DNA from: Micromonospora sonchi
GTDB taxonomy: Bacteria; Actinomycetota; Actinomycetes; Mycobacteriales; Micromonosporaceae
Direction of reading: 5' to 3'
Assembly: GCF_014646235.1 (NCBI RefSeq)
Contig: NZ_BMNB01000025.1
Coordinates: 30,191 to 94,190, forward strand
DNA: 64,000 nucleotides
Numbering within the stretch: the stretch's first letter is position 1; every line of letters starts with the position of its first letter. The notes beneath the pieces are model-generated. The model saw only the letters and a program-made list of their open reading frames with translations, made no database searches and was not told where the DNA came from. Made by a program: the position numbers and the translations under genes. Positions 8,793 through 17,403 of the stretch are shown here, piece after piece.

Positions 8793-9556
8793 GCGCCACG
8801 CCGCAGCAGTGTGGCCCGGCCCCGCCGGTCGTCCACCTGGTCGCGTCGTGGCTTGAGCACGCTCGTCAGGTGAAGCTGCGCGTCTTCCGGAGCGCCGCTC
8901 ATCGGCACCTCGTACGTCGCCACCCGCTCCAGCCAGTCGTGGGCCAGGTGGCCCCGGTCCGGATCGCCAACAAGGACCCGAGCGCCTTTCGCCACGACGC
9001 GGGCGAGGAACGGCAGCATCCGGGCCGCCACAGCCGGGTGGTAGAGCGCGTCACCGGCCAACACCACATCCATGCCGTCAACGTCGCCGTCAAGCAGGTC
9101 ACTCGACGACAGGGCCAACTCGACGCCGTTGGCGTGGGCGTTGGCGTTGATTGCCGCGATCGAGTAGGGGTCGATGTCGTTGGCGGTGACTCCGGCGGCG
9201 CCGGCTATCGCCGCGGCGATAGCGACCAGTCCGGAGCCGGATGCGACGTCGAGGACATGGCGACCGGCCACGGTGTCCGGGTGATCGAGGATGTAACGCG
9301 CGAGACCCTGCCCGCCGGTCCAGGCCGACGCCCAGAACGGCGGCGGGAGGACGTGGCCCGCCTCGGCTTCGAGTCGTGCCCAGAGGACGATCGCGTCCTC
9401 TGCCATGACCAGCCGCACCTCCGGCACCAGCGGCACCGGGGCCAGCCGGAGCCGGTCGATGCTGCCGGTCCCGGCCGCGTACGCGGGGGCGGACAGCGCT
9501 TGCGACACCAGCGGTTCGAGGCCGGGCAGGACCGCGGTGTCGCAACGAACCGGCAT
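8783..9556 (-). CDS. class I SAM-dependent methyltransferase (Nnt1/lysine-methyltransferase-like)
   Basis: 257 aa. 'LDVASGSGLVAIAAAIAGA' is motif I of the Rossmann-like fold, 'VTANDIDPYSIAAINANAHA' supplies the acidic residue for the ribose, and 'VDGMDVVLAGDALYH' is the post-motif II segment with the 'GDxxY' signature of the METTL/Nnt1-like protein methyltransferases. 'PPFWASAWTGGQGLARYI' just ahead is typical of the same group. The ATG at 9556 is chosen; an in-frame TTG at 9628 adds an unlikely basic leader. The basic C-terminal tail ('RRDQVDDRRGRATLLRRGAC') runs against the IS110 fragment and may be an altered end. Substrate protein unknown. Confidence 0.75.
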   Translation of the reverse strand: MPVRCDTAVLPGLEPLVSQALSAPAYAAGTGSIDRLRLAPVPLVPEVRLVMAEDAIVLWARLEAEAGHVLPPPFWASAWTGGQGLARYILDHPDTVAGRHVLDVASGSGLVAIAAAIAGAAGVTANDIDPYSIAAINANAHANGVELALSSSDLLDGDVDGMDVVLAGDALYHPAVAARMLPFLARVVAKGARVLVGDPDRGHLAHDWLERVATYEVPMSGAPEDAQLHLTSVLKPRRDQVDDRRGRATLLRRGACR

Positions 9557-9630
9557 TCGCCGGTCCGTGGTCTCAGCCACCGCCGTGGCGACGGGCGAAG
9601 CCTTGCCGCCACGGCTTGGCGGAGTCAACG

Positions 9631-9834
9631 TCAGACCAGGCGGATGTTGGCGGCCTGGAGGCCCTTCTGGCCCTGCTCGACGTCGAACTCGACCCGCTGG
9701 TTTTCTTCCAGGCTGCGGAACCCGCTCGATGAGATGGCCGAGAAGTGGGCGAAGACGTCAGCGCCGCCACCATCCTGCGAGATGAAGCCGAAGCCCTTGT
9801 CCGCGTTGAACCACTTGACTGTGCCGAATGCCAT
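9631..9834 (-). CDS. csp: cold-shock protein, CspA family
   Basis: 67 aa single cold-shock domain. RNP1 is 'KGFGFIS' and RNP2 is 'VFAHFSAI', with the usual 'GTVKWFNADKGFG' start. The ribosome binding site AGGAGAAGAC precedes the ATG directly. It lies downstream of a DEAD-box helicase on the same strand with a 184-base gap holding a strong hairpin, an arrangement in which an RNA chaperone and an RNA helicase are probably used together at low temperature. Family function: single-stranded RNA binding and melting of mRNA structure. Confidence 0.95.
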   Translation of the reverse strand: MAFGTVKWFNADKGFGFISQDGGGADVFAHFSAISSSGFRSLEENQRVEFDVEQGQKGLQAANIRLV

Positions 9835-9904
9835 GTCTTCTCCTCTGAGTAACTGATGCAGTCACGTACCGGCCCTCGGTTGCCGCCCCTGCTGGTCCGG
9901 AAGA

Positions 9905-9950
9905 ACCGGCAGAACAAAGCGCCCGGCGGGTTAGATACCCACCAGGCGCT
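9905..9950 (-). terminator. hairpin between DEAD-box helicase and cold-shock gene
   Basis: AGCGCC (9918-9923) plus GG and GGG pair with CCC, CC and GGCGCT (up to 9950) around a 7-base loop, broken by two mismatches. Read on the minus strand the stem is followed by 'TTTGTTCT', a short U-rich run. It may be a terminator for the helicase mRNA or part of the structured 5' leader of the cold-shock mRNA. Confidence 0.55.
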
Positions 9951-10018
9951 GGCAAAGTATGCGACAAACCGAAGGTTGCAACCCGATGAGACTAGCACGG
10001 GCGCGCCGCGCGGTGGTG

Positions 10019-11446
10019 TCAGCGCCGACCGCGCCGGCTACCAACCCGCGTGCCGGAAGAGAACGCCGCCGCGCCCCGTGGCGCGGACGTGGTTTCCGCA
10101 GCACTCGCCCGACGACCTTCCGAGCCTCTCCCACGCGCTGCGCTGGCGGTCGATCCGCCCGCCGCCGTGCGCGGATCCGGGCGCCGCGTGGCGCTGTGGC
10201 CTCGTCCGTGATGCGGCGGCGTCATCGCTACGGGAGGCGCCACGAAGCGGCGCTCGCCCGGGGCGAGTTCGGTGAGCAGCGAGTCACCGGGCCCAAGCTG
10301 GGTGATGGTCGGGTTGATGCCGGCCTGGCGGGTGAGGTCGCGCACGTCGGTGACCTGGTCGTCGGTCATCAGGGTGACGACGGTGCCGCTCGCTCCGGCA
10401 CGCGCGGTCCGCCCCGAGCGGTGCAGGTATGCCTTGGGTTCGGCGGGCGGGTCGGCGTGGATCACGAGAGCCACATCGTCGACGTGGATACCGCGCGCCG
10501 CGATGTCGGTCGCGACGAGCGTACGGGCGTCGCCGGCGGAGAACGCCGCCAGATTCCGGGTGCGCGCATTCTGCGCCAGGTTGCCGTGCAACTCCACGGC
10601 GGGCACGCCCGAGGCGACCAGTTGGCTGGTCAGCTTCTTGGCGCCCCGCTTGGTGCGGGTGAATACGAGCGTGCGCCCCGGGGCTGCCGCCAGGTCGATC
10701 AGGACGGGGAGCCGGTCAGCGTGACGCACCCGGAGCACGTGGTGGGTCATCGCGGCGACCGGGGACCTCGCCGAGTCGACGCTGTGGGTGACTGGGTTGG
10801 AGAGGTACCGCCGCACGAGGACGTCGACGCCCGCGTCGAGCGTCGCCGAGAACAGCAGCCGCTGGGAGCGGGGCGGTGTCTTGTCGAGGAGTCGCCGTAC
10901 GACCGGCAGGAAGCCCAGGTCGGCCATGTGGTCCGCCTCGTCGAGCACCGTGACCTCGACGGCGTCGAGGATCGCGTGGCCGGTCGACACGTGGTCGGCG
11001 AGCCGGCCGGGACAGGCGATGAGGATATCGACCCCGGCACGCAGTGCACCGACCTGTGGCCGCGCGCTCACCCCACCGAAGATCGTCAGGGTCCGCAGCG
11101 ACAGCGCGGTGGCCAGCGGTGCGATCGCCGCTTCAATCTGGGTCGCCAGCTCGCGGGTGGGCGCCAGGATGAGCGAGCGCGGGCGGTCGGGCAGCCGCGG
11201 AGACGTGGCGGCCGAGAGCCGGGCGAGGACCGGGAGAGCGAAGGCGTACGTCTTGCCCGATCCCGTCCTGCCACGACCCAGCACGTCGCGTCCGGCGAGT
11301 GCATCCGGGAGCGTCGCGGCCTGGATCGGGAATGGCGTGCTGATGCCCGCCTGCTCGAGCGCGGCGACCAGGCGGCCGGGCACGCCAAGGTCGGCGAAGG
11401 AGGTGGGTGTGACAAGGGGTGTCTGGCTGGGGCGGCGTGCCGCCAT
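10019..11446 (-). CDS. DEAD-box ATP-dependent RNA helicase
   Basis: 475 aa with all core motifs in order: Q-motif ('FADLGVPGRLVAALEQAG..TPFPIQ'), Walker A 'GRTGSGKTYA', 'PTRELATQI', 'DEADHMADLGF' (Walker B), 'LLFSAT', 'LVFTRTKRGAKKL', 'VATDIAARGIHVDDVALVIH' and 'HRSGRTARAG'. The last ~85 residues are a low-complexity R/G/S/A tail typical of RNA-binding extensions in actinobacterial RhlE-like helicases. GGAGA lies 5 bases before the ATG at 11446. It unwinds structured RNA using ATP. Its downstream neighbour is the cold-shock protein gene. Confidence 0.93.
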   Translation of the reverse strand: MAARRPSQTPLVTPTSFADLGVPGRLVAALEQAGISTPFPIQAATLPDALAGRDVLGRGRTGSGKTYAFALPVLARLSAATSPRLPDRPRSLILAPTRELATQIEAAIAPLATALSLRTLTIFGGVSARPQVGALRAGVDILIACPGRLADHVSTGHAILDAVEVTVLDEADHMADLGFLPVVRRLLDKTPPRSQRLLFSATLDAGVDVLVRRYLSNPVTHSVDSARSPVAAMTHHVLRVRHADRLPVLIDLAAAPGRTLVFTRTKRGAKKLTSQLVASGVPAVELHGNLAQNARTRNLAAFSAGDARTLVATDIAARGIHVDDVALVIHADPPAEPKAYLHRSGRTARAGASGTVVTLMTDDQVTDVRDLTRQAGINPTITQLGPGDSLLTELAPGERRFVAPPVAMTPPHHGRGHSATRRPDPRTAAGGSTASAARGRGSEGRRASAAETTSAPRGAAAFSSGTRVGSRRGRR

Positions 11447-12190
11447 GGGAGTCTCCGAACGTGGAAGGGGTCGCCCTGCACGGCGCTGACCGATTGGTCG
11501 CGGCGCGTGGTGATCGACATCAGAGGCAGGCCGTGGTCGGAACCGGCGGACTGGTTGATCAATCTACCCGCACCCGGGCCCAGGCCGTACACGATGGCTT
11601 TTTGGGTTAGGGTTCGACGGGCCGAGCGAAACGGATCCACGCCCCCGGGCGAGCGGCCGGATCCGCCCCGCTCGTTTTCCGCACCCGGATTGCATGTGCG
11701 AGCGGGTAAGTCGCGCGTTGGCGCGTAAACTTGGAGCAGCTCTTGACTGATGTAACCGGGCATGACCCGAACTTGTTCCGTGAAGCACCGGGAGCAGATG
11801 CGGCTTTCGACCACGCACCTGCCGTCGACGTAAGTTCGGCTGCGATGACCCGCCTGCGCACCCCGTTCCGTGTCGAGGGTGACGCCGACCGGAAGCCGAC
11901 GACTCGTTAGGCATCACGACGCAACGGAGCCCAGCCGGTAAGGGCTACCACGCGTGTCGGTTCGACGCGTCGCAGGTACCGACGTCCTGCGCAGGTCGAT
12001 CAGCACCTCTCCACGACTGGACCACCAGATCGGGCGGTTGGCGGTGGACCGCCGCTCGGCCTTGCCCGCGTACGTTGTCAGTCATACATCATGCGTCACC
12101 ACCGGCGATGAAACACCAGTCCACCTAGAGCGGCATGTGCGGACCTTGCCGACACGCGCAGATAGACCGGATGTGCCCGCGTTGGCGTGG
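11447..12190. other. 740-base gap with at most one small ORF
   Basis: Holds the promoter side of the helicase gene on its left. No recognised domain on either strand. The only weakly coding-looking frame is the 55-codon one listed at 11743. Confidence 0.45.
11743..11910 (+). CDS. possible small protein, unrecognised
   Basis: A 55-codon frame starting with TTG ('LTDVTGHDPNLFREAPGADA') with GGAG about 6 bases upstream and an ordinary-looking hydrophilic composition. Third-position GC is lower than in neighbouring genes, and there is no known family. Listed only because it has a plausible start signal in an otherwise empty stretch. Confidence 0.2.
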   Translation: MTDVTGHDPNLFREAPGADAAFDHAPAVDVSSAAMTRLRTPFRVEGDADRKPTTR

Positions 12191-13414
12191 TTACGCGTGG
12201 CCACCTTGGATTACCGTGCCGATAGTCAGTTGTGGTCTTCCCTCCAGAACCCTCCCGATACGTTCCGCCTGGTCTTCGAGATCCCGGCGCTCGGACACGG
12301 TGAGCGGGGTAAGCGGCTCGACCGTGATGGCCAGCTTGGGTCCGCAGCGGCGGTGGTGCCAGACTCCGGCAACGGTGCCGTCGATGAGCAGTACCGGAAA
12401 GTTGCCGGCCTGGCCGCCGGAAAGCGCGCGTTGCGCGGCAGGTCCGGGGAAGAGCTGCTCGCGCGGGTGGCAGCCGACGGTGTAGGCGTCGAAGTATGGC
12501 AGGAGTCGCACCCCGTACGGCGGCTCGGCTGCCGACGCGGTGTCGCCGGCCGGGACCCAGGCGACAGTTCCGGCGAGGTCGACCTGTTGCAGTTCGTCGG
12601 CGAGGGAGTCGAACAACTGGGCCGCCCAGCGGCGCGGCGCGGACAGCCACTGCGCGAACTGCTGCGGTGTGGCCGGCCCGTACGCGTGCAGGTAGCGCCG
12701 GATCAGGTCGGCGAGGGCGCCGGGCGCCGGGGCGGGCTGGAATCCTGGCAGCCACCGTTGCGGACTGGTGTAGGTGACCTTCCGCCCGCGGTTCGGGCCG
12801 AAACACAGTGCCCCGCGGTGCGCGGCAAGGTGCATCGCCTGCCGCCAGCGCGGCCACATGCTCCCAAATGCGGGCACCACCGGGTCGGCGGCCCAGGGGC
12901 CGGTGCGGGCGGCCACCGCCGCGGTGAGTTCGTCGATGGTCAGTTCCGCGTCGGCGAGTGCTTCCGCGAGCGCCGCGACGACCTGGTCGATCTGGTCGGG
13001 GGCCAGGCGCGCGTCGGCGGGCATGCTGTTTCGAGCTGGTGGCAACGCGCCGAGCGCACCGGTCCACAGTGGCAGCTCACGCGCCGGCAGCAGGTGCACG
13101 GTACCGCGCGGGCCGAACGTCTTGACCAGGCTGCGTTCACCCCACAGCGCGGTGCGGACGTCATCGCGGGTGGCACCGGCTACGCGCAGCCCGATGGACA
13201 CCTCGGCGGCGGAGAGCACCTGAGCGTGCGCTCCGCACATGGCGGCAACGGCATCGGCTGGCCGGTCGTACACCGCTGCGGACAGGCCGTGCCGGTCGAG
13301 CCGTCGGCCCCAGACATCGGGCCAGGACAGCCGCGGCAGCACAGGGATCGGTTGGTCATCGAGCACGTCTCCCGCTGTCGTGGTTCGGGTGGGCGCGGCG
13401 GCGGAGGAGGTCAA
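12191..13414 (-). CDS. winged-helix DNA-binding domain protein (HTH_42, AlkX/YcaQ-like)
   Basis: 407 aa. The layout fits the HTH_42 superfamily of actinobacterial 'winged helix DNA-binding domain-containing' proteins: 'LSAAEVSIGLRVAGATRDDV' and 'SLVKTFGPRGTVHLLPAREL' near the N-terminus, 'IDELTAAVAARTGPW' and 'GALCFGPNRGRKVTYTSP' in the middle, then 'ADLIRRYLHAYGPATPQQFA', and a C-terminal 'LLPYFDAYTVGCHPREQLFP'. Related proteins (AlkZ, YcaQ) are DNA glycosylases acting on interstrand crosslinks or bulky adducts; whether this one is catalytic is not clear, since no QxQ motif was found by eye. It ends 36 bases after the epoxide hydrolase stop on the same strand and may be its operon partner. 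Confidence 0.75.
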   Translation of the reverse strand: MTSSAAAPTRTTTAGDVLDDQPIPVLPRLSWPDVWGRRLDRHGLSAAVYDRPADAVAAMCGAHAQVLSAAEVSIGLRVAGATRDDVRTALWGERSLVKTFGPRGTVHLLPARELPLWTGALGALPPARNSMPADARLAPDQIDQVVAALAEALADAELTIDELTAAVAARTGPWAADPVVPAFGSMWPRWRQAMHLAAHRGALCFGPNRGRKVTYTSPQRWLPGFQPAPAPGALADLIRRYLHAYGPATPQQFAQWLSAPRRWAAQLFDSLADELQQVDLAGTVAWVPAGDTASAAEPPYGVRLLPYFDAYTVGCHPREQLFPGPAAQRALSGGQAGNFPVLLIDGTVAGVWHHRRCGPKLAITVEPLTPLTVSERRDLEDQAERIGRVLEGRPQLTIGTVIQGGHA

Positions 13415-13450
13415 GGCTGGCCTCAGCCAACCCCGACCTCCTCGCTGCCG

Positions 13451-14596
13451 TCAGCGGAACTGCCGGAAGAACTCCCGCACGTCGCCGACCAGCAGGTCGG
13501 GTGCTTCCAGGGCGGCGAAGTGCCCGCCGCGATCGAACTCGGACCAGTGCGCCACGTTGTGGTCGCGTTCAGCGAGGGGCCGGATGGTGATGTCGTTGGG
13601 GAACACCGCCACCCCGGTTGGTACCGATGAGCATGGCTGGGTCTGACCCCAGGTGCGGGCACCCTCGTAGTAGATGCGGGCGGCGGATCCGGCGGTGCCG
13701 GTCAGCCAGTAGACCGAGACGTCGGTGAGGATCAGGTCGCGGTCGATGGCGTCCTCGGGCAGGTCGGCGCTCGGGTCGGTCCATTCCTTGAACTTCTCGA
13801 CTATCCACGCGAGCTGGCCGACGGGTGAATCGGTGAGCGCGTAGGAGATTGTCTGCGGCCGGGTTGACTGGACGACGGCGTACCCGGCCATGTCCCGGCC
13901 CCAGGTCGTCATGAGCGCGAGGCGGGCTTGGTCGGCCTCGGTGAGGCCGACCAGTTCGGCCGGGTCGCCGGAGGGGAAGGTGCCGAGGTTGTTGACGTGT
14001 ACGCCGATCACGTGATCGGGATCGATGCGGCCGAGCTCAGGGGAGACGACCGATCCGGTATCGCCGCCTTGGGCGCCGTAGCGGTGGTAGCCGAGGCGGT
14101 TCATCAGCTCGGCCCAGGCGCGGGCCACCCGGCTGGTGTCCCAGCCCGGGGCGGCGAGCGGGCGGGAAAAGCCGAAGCCGGGCAGCGACGGGGCCACGAC
14201 GTGGAACGCGTCGGCGGGGTCGCCGCCGTGCCGGGCGGGATCGGTCAGCGGGCCGATGATCTTCATGAACTCCACGACCGAGCCGGGCCAGCCGTGGGTG
14301 AGGATGAGCGGCAGCGCGTCCGGCTCCGGCGAACGCACGTGCAGGAAATGTACGTTCTGCCCATCGATGACGGTGGTGAACTGGGGAAATTCGTTCAGCC
14401 GTGCCTCGTGGACGCGCCAGTCGTATTTTGTCCGCCAGTAGTCGGCCAACTCTTTCAAGTAGTCCAGCGGCACCCCGGCCTCCCAGCCAGCGCCGGGCAC
14501 CTCGTGCGGCCAACGGGTGCGGGCGAGCCGGTGGCGCAGGTCGTCGAGGCAGTCCTGGGGAATCTCGATCCGGAACGGGATGATCTGTTCGCTCAT
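13451..14596 (-). CDS. epoxide hydrolase, EHN-type alpha/beta hydrolase
   Basis: 381 aa. The N-terminal EHN region ('IEIPQDCLDDLRHRLARTRW' to 'YDWRVHEARLNEFPQF') precedes an alpha/beta hydrolase core with 'THGWPGSVVEF' (oxyanion HGxP), the nucleophilic Asp in 'AQGGDTGS' (about residue 179), a cap segment, and the catalytic His in 'RGGHFAALEAPDLL'. By family it opens epoxides to diols. It is divergently arranged with a WYL-domain regulator 63 bases away, and the gap contains a perfect inverted repeat (14616-14640). The ATG at 14596 starts MSEQIIPF; further in-frame ATGs lie 6 and 9 bases upstream. Confidence 0.9.
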   Translation of the reverse strand: MSEQIIPFRIEIPQDCLDDLRHRLARTRWPHEVPGAGWEAGVPLDYLKELADYWRTKYDWRVHEARLNEFPQFTTVIDGQNVHFLHVRSPEPDALPLILTHGWPGSVVEFMKIIGPLTDPARHGGDPADAFHVVAPSLPGFGFSRPLAAPGWDTSRVARAWAELMNRLGYHRYGAQGGDTGSVVSPELGRIDPDHVIGVHVNNLGTFPSGDPAELVGLTEADQARLALMTTWGRDMAGYAVVQSTRPQTISYALTDSPVGQLAWIVEKFKEWTDPSADLPEDAIDRDLILTDVSVYWLTGTAGSAARIYYEGARTWGQTQPCSSVPTGVAVFPNDITIRPLAERDHNVAHWSEFDRGGHFAALEAPDLLVGDVREFFRQFR

Positions 14597-14615
14597 GAAC
14601 ATCACGCTACGAAGG

Positions 14616-14640
14616 AGCTAGGACAGGTTCGGCCCTAGCT
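14616..14640. promoter_or_regulatory. inverted repeat, candidate WYL-regulator operator
   Basis: AGCTAGG (14616-14622) and CCTAGCT (14634-14640) form a perfect dyad with an 11-base spacer inside the short divergent region between the epoxide hydrolase and the WYL regulator. Position and symmetry suit an operator controlling both genes. Confidence 0.5.
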
Positions 14641-14659
14641 TGCTGGCAGACTTCCGGGC

Positions 14660-15610
14660 ATGTTGGAAACCTCAGCCCGGCTGCTGCGCCTGCTCTCGCT
14701 GCTGCAAACCCCGCGTGATTGGACCGGCACCGAGCTGGCACAACACCTTGAGGTCGACGTGCGAACCGTGCGCCGCGACATCCAGAAACTGCGCAACCTC
14801 GGCTACCCGGTGCACGCCACCGCCGGTGCGGCCGGCTATCGGCTCGGCGCCGGAACGAAGCTCCCGCCCCTGCTATTGGATGACGAGGAGGCCGTCGCCG
14901 TCGCCGTCGGGCTGCGTACCGCCGCCAGCGGCACGGTCACCGGCATCGAGGAAACGTCGCTACGCGCACTGGCCAAGCTCGAACAGGTACTGCCCTCGCG
15001 CGTACGGCACCGCGTCAACCTGCTGAACTCGGTCACCGTCACGGTCCCCACCACCGGCCCCACCGTGGACCCAGCTGTGCTGACCGCCGTCGCTGCTGCC
15101 TGCCGCGAGCACCAGCGGCTCCGCTTCGACTACCAACGTCACGACGGCACCGACTCGGTACGCGACACCGAACCGCACCGACTGGTCCACACCGGCCGGC
15201 GCTGGTACCTGATCGGCTGGGACACCGACCGGCGCGACTGGCGCACCTACCGGGTCGACCGGATCCGCCCCCGCATCCCGACCGGCCCCCGTTTCACACC
15301 ACGACCAGCACCCGACGTCAACCTCGCCGGCTACCTCGCGCACGGCGTCTCTACCGCCGCCTACCGCTACCAAGCCCGGATCACCCTTTACGCCTCAGCC
15401 GAAGCCGCAGCCGAGCGAATCCCACCCACCGTCGGCGTCATCGAAGCCGTCGACCCGCACACCTGCCTCCTGCACACCGGATCCAACTCCCTCGACGAAC
15501 TCACCATCTACGTCGCACTGTTCGGCTTCCGCTTCCAGGTCCACGGACCACCCGAACTGATCGCACACATTCAAGACCTCGCCAAACGACTCACCGACGC
15601 CGTCCGCTGA
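14660..15610 (+). CDS. WYL-domain (YafY-type) transcriptional regulator
   Basis: 316 aa. The N-terminal HTH_11 domain ('LLRLLSLLQTPRDWTGTELA', 'VDVRTVRRDIQKLRNLGYPV') is followed by the linker 'YRLGAGTKLPPLLLDDEEAV' and the WYL domain ('HRLVHTGRRWYLIGWDTDRR' then 'WRTYRVDRI'), ending in the WCX extension ('ELTIYVALFGFRFQVHGPPE'). WYL domains sense small ligands or nucleic acids. It is divergent from the epoxide hydrolase; the shared promoter region and dyad suggest it controls that gene and itself (inference). Confidence 0.9.
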   Translation: MLETSARLLRLLSLLQTPRDWTGTELAQHLEVDVRTVRRDIQKLRNLGYPVHATAGAAGYRLGAGTKLPPLLLDDEEAVAVAVGLRTAASGTVTGIEETSLRALAKLEQVLPSRVRHRVNLLNSVTVTVPTTGPTVDPAVLTAVAAACREHQRLRFDYQRHDGTDSVRDTEPHRLVHTGRRWYLIGWDTDRRDWRTYRVDRIRPRIPTGPRFTPRPAPDVNLAGYLAHGVSTAAYRYQARITLYASAEAAAERIPPTVGVIEAVDPHTCLLHTGSNSLDELTIYVALFGFRFQVHGPPELIAHIQDLAKRLTDAVR

Positions 15611-15830
15611 CCGTCAAAACAACGGCCGCCTAACGTTCGCCGCAGCAGCGCGCTTTCACATCGGCCAGATCCAGTCTCCAACGCGCTATCAGCGGCAGCG
15701 GCGAATGCCCGCCACGGCCCCGTGCTCATCCGCCGGACACGACATGATCGCGCCCGACCACCAAGGATCCGGTGGCCCTCGTGTCGGCTGGTCGTCCGGA
15801 GATTCCTAGCCAGTGGGCGGGCGGTGAAAG
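15611..15830. other. 220-base convergent gap, nothing recognised
   Basis: Lies between the WYL regulator and the VapC relic (convergent). No coding frame or hairpin with a T-run was found by eye. Confidence 0.4.
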
Positions 15831-16212
15831 TCAGATTGTATGGATCGTGATGAGGTCTTCGAGGCCTGCAAGGTCCTCGGCGTTGCGAGTGTAGACGGCG
15901 GCGCCGTGGGCGTGTGCGGTTGCGGCGATGAGCAGGTCCATTACCCTAGCCCGCGGCTGGCGGCCGGTCTCGACGACGCGTGCGGCCAACCGTGCGTAGC
16001 TCGGCGATCGCCTCGTCGATGGGAAGCGGATCAAATCGACGTTGGATGGCGCTCAACCGCGCCAGACGCAGCGCCCTCGCCTCGGCAGTCTTCGCGACCC
16101 GGACAACGAACTGGAGTTCGGCAAGACTCGCGACGCTGATAGCCAGCTCGCCCGGAATCGTGGTTACGTCGTTGGCGATGAGGATGCTGGTGTCGAGAAT
16201 GCCGCGGCTCAC
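15831..16212 (-). pseudogene. vapC: VapC-type PIN-domain toxin, frameshifted
   Basis: From GTG 16212 the frame reads 'VSRGILDTSILIANDVTTI' (first PIN aspartate in ILDTS), 'AISVASLAELQFVVRVAKTA' (conserved Glu), up to 'PLPIDEAIA'. The rest, 'YARLAARVVETGRQPRARVM', then 'DLLIAATAHAHGAAVYTRNA' (Asp of the DxxIAATA motif) and 'EDLAGLEDL', is in another frame. A single extra base near 16000 explains this. All four PIN acidic positions are otherwise there. VapC toxins cut RNA, classically initiator tRNA. The start overlaps the vapB stop (GTGA), as usual for vapBC. As written the toxin cannot be made whole. Confidence 0.75.
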
Positions 16213-16290
16213 CGCTCAACCCACGGATCGGTCACGGTGCCGTCGAGCAGGTCCCGGTCACCCGCCCATCCTGGGTCTGTGGCGGCACCG
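16209..16290 (-). pseudogene. vapB: VapB-type antitoxin, C-terminal remnant
   Basis: Minus-strand frame 'ATDPGWAGDRDLLDGTVTDP' then WVER and TGA, overlapping the vapC GTG start by four bases. This acidic tail is typical of the toxin-binding end of Phd/AbrB-type VapB antitoxins. Everything upstream, including the DNA-binding half, is replaced by the attachment-site-like repeat starting about 16294, so a repeat-associated rearrangement removed the front of the gene. Confidence 0.55.
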
Positions 16291-16293
16291 ACT

Positions 16294-16466
16294 CTGACCT
16301 GCGGAAACACAAAGCCGCAGGTGGCGCCGGTGCCGTTGAGTGCAGTTGATCGCCGTTGGATGCAGTTGACTGCCGTTCAGCGCACCCGGCTGCTCCCATC
16401 CCGCTCCCCGATCCTCCTACCCACAGTCGCGGCAGATACGGATCACCGGGCGGCAAAGAAAGCCGC
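16294..16466. repeat. dispersed repeat, P'-arm copy F
   Basis: Starts at 'accgactctgacctgcgg' and matches the copies at 19109, 28259 and 34436. It contains the iteron array 16335-16384, then 'ggctgctcccatcccgctcc', and, shared only with the 28 kb copy, 'gcggcagatacgg'. The core 'gtgtgaagcagg' of the other copies is absent; vapB sequence lies there instead. Confidence 0.7.
16335..16384. repeat. five decanucleotide iterons (copy F)
   Basis: Five contiguous 10-base units: GTTGAGTGCA, GTTGATCGCC, GTTGGATGCA, GTTGACTGCC, GTTCAGCGCA. Period exactly 10, close to one DNA turn, so every unit presents the same face. This fits binding sites for a recombinase or accessory protein. Confidence 0.75.
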
Positions 16467-17403
16467 GATTCCGGCGAGTCCCCTCGGCGTCGAGTCCGCA
16501 CTTCGGACGAGTCGGGTTCTGGCGCTCACCTCAAGCGCGGCGGCACCCGGCTCAGCGAGGCGGCCCGGCCGTCGAACGGTCAAACCCGACGGGCCAGTCG
16601 TAGCGGAGCGCAGCCGAGGGCGTCGTCACGATGCCGCAAGACGAGTGACCGGTAGCGGCATCGACTGGCCAGCGCGCGGAAAGCGGCATGAGCGGATGCC
16701 TTCAATAAGCGATGGCCGGTGGCGTGGTGACGGCGATGGACCAAATCTGGACGAGTCGTCCACCGTCGTAGCAGCTCAGGATTCGTCGACGTCGGGCCCC
16801 GGCCGGCCGCGGAAGAACGGCCTGAGGGCGTAGCCGACCAGGCGCATCCATAGCGGGGGCCGGCCCGCCTTCCCCGATCCGCCCCAGCCCGCGACGTTGC
16901 TTCCGGATTCGTAGCTGACTGGCGATTCGTGGGTCCACGCGTCGCCGGTGCTGCGCTTTCATAGCGACATAAAGCAGAGGTTGGTTCTGAGCGCGAGTTG
17001 CGGTCCTGAATGGGCGCGAGTTTGGGTCTCGGCGTCTTCCGGCGGGTTTCGCTGGGCGTGAGTTTGGGACCCGCCCTGGTCGTGGGTGCTTGGCCTTATC
17101 GCCACGGGGTCGTGAGGAATGCTTCAGGTTCGTGTCAAGCAACCCGCGCGCCATCGACCTCGACTGCTTCGAGCACTCGCCAAGCGGGGACTGGCAGACA
17201 GACCGTCCGGTGGTGCTCGCCGACGGGCAAGACCCACCTGGCGCGTCGCATCGTCGCCGAGGTCGAGCTGGCGACGTCCGCGAGCGAGCGCAGGCTCGTC
17301 CAGACCGACGACTTCAACGAGACGCGGCGCGTGTATCTCGAGCTCGCTGACGCTACGCCCGCACAGGCCGCGACGCCGTGTCGTGGCGCTAGACTCGCCG
17401 GCT
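16467..17403. other. 940-base gap with unresolved coding-like scrap
   Basis: Mostly arginine-rich noise in all frames. Plus-strand 17225-17400 reads 'TGKTHLARRIVAEVELATSA' and 'RRLVQTDDFNETRRVYLELA', which looks protein-like but matches no family I can name and has no start. On the minus strand 'MARGLLDTN' at 17154 recalls a PIN-domain start but does not continue as one. Confidence 0.35.

Noticed and set aside
16335..16384. CRISPR array
   Set aside because: Units of 10 bases abut without spacers.
17010..17154. Second PIN toxin start on the minus strand ('MARGLLDTN')
   Set aside because: Only nine residues match; the rest is arginine-rich noise.
17225..17400. P-loop ATPase piece ('TGKTHLARRIVAEVE')
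   Set aside because: The Walker A glycines before TGKT are missing and nothing ATPase-like follows.
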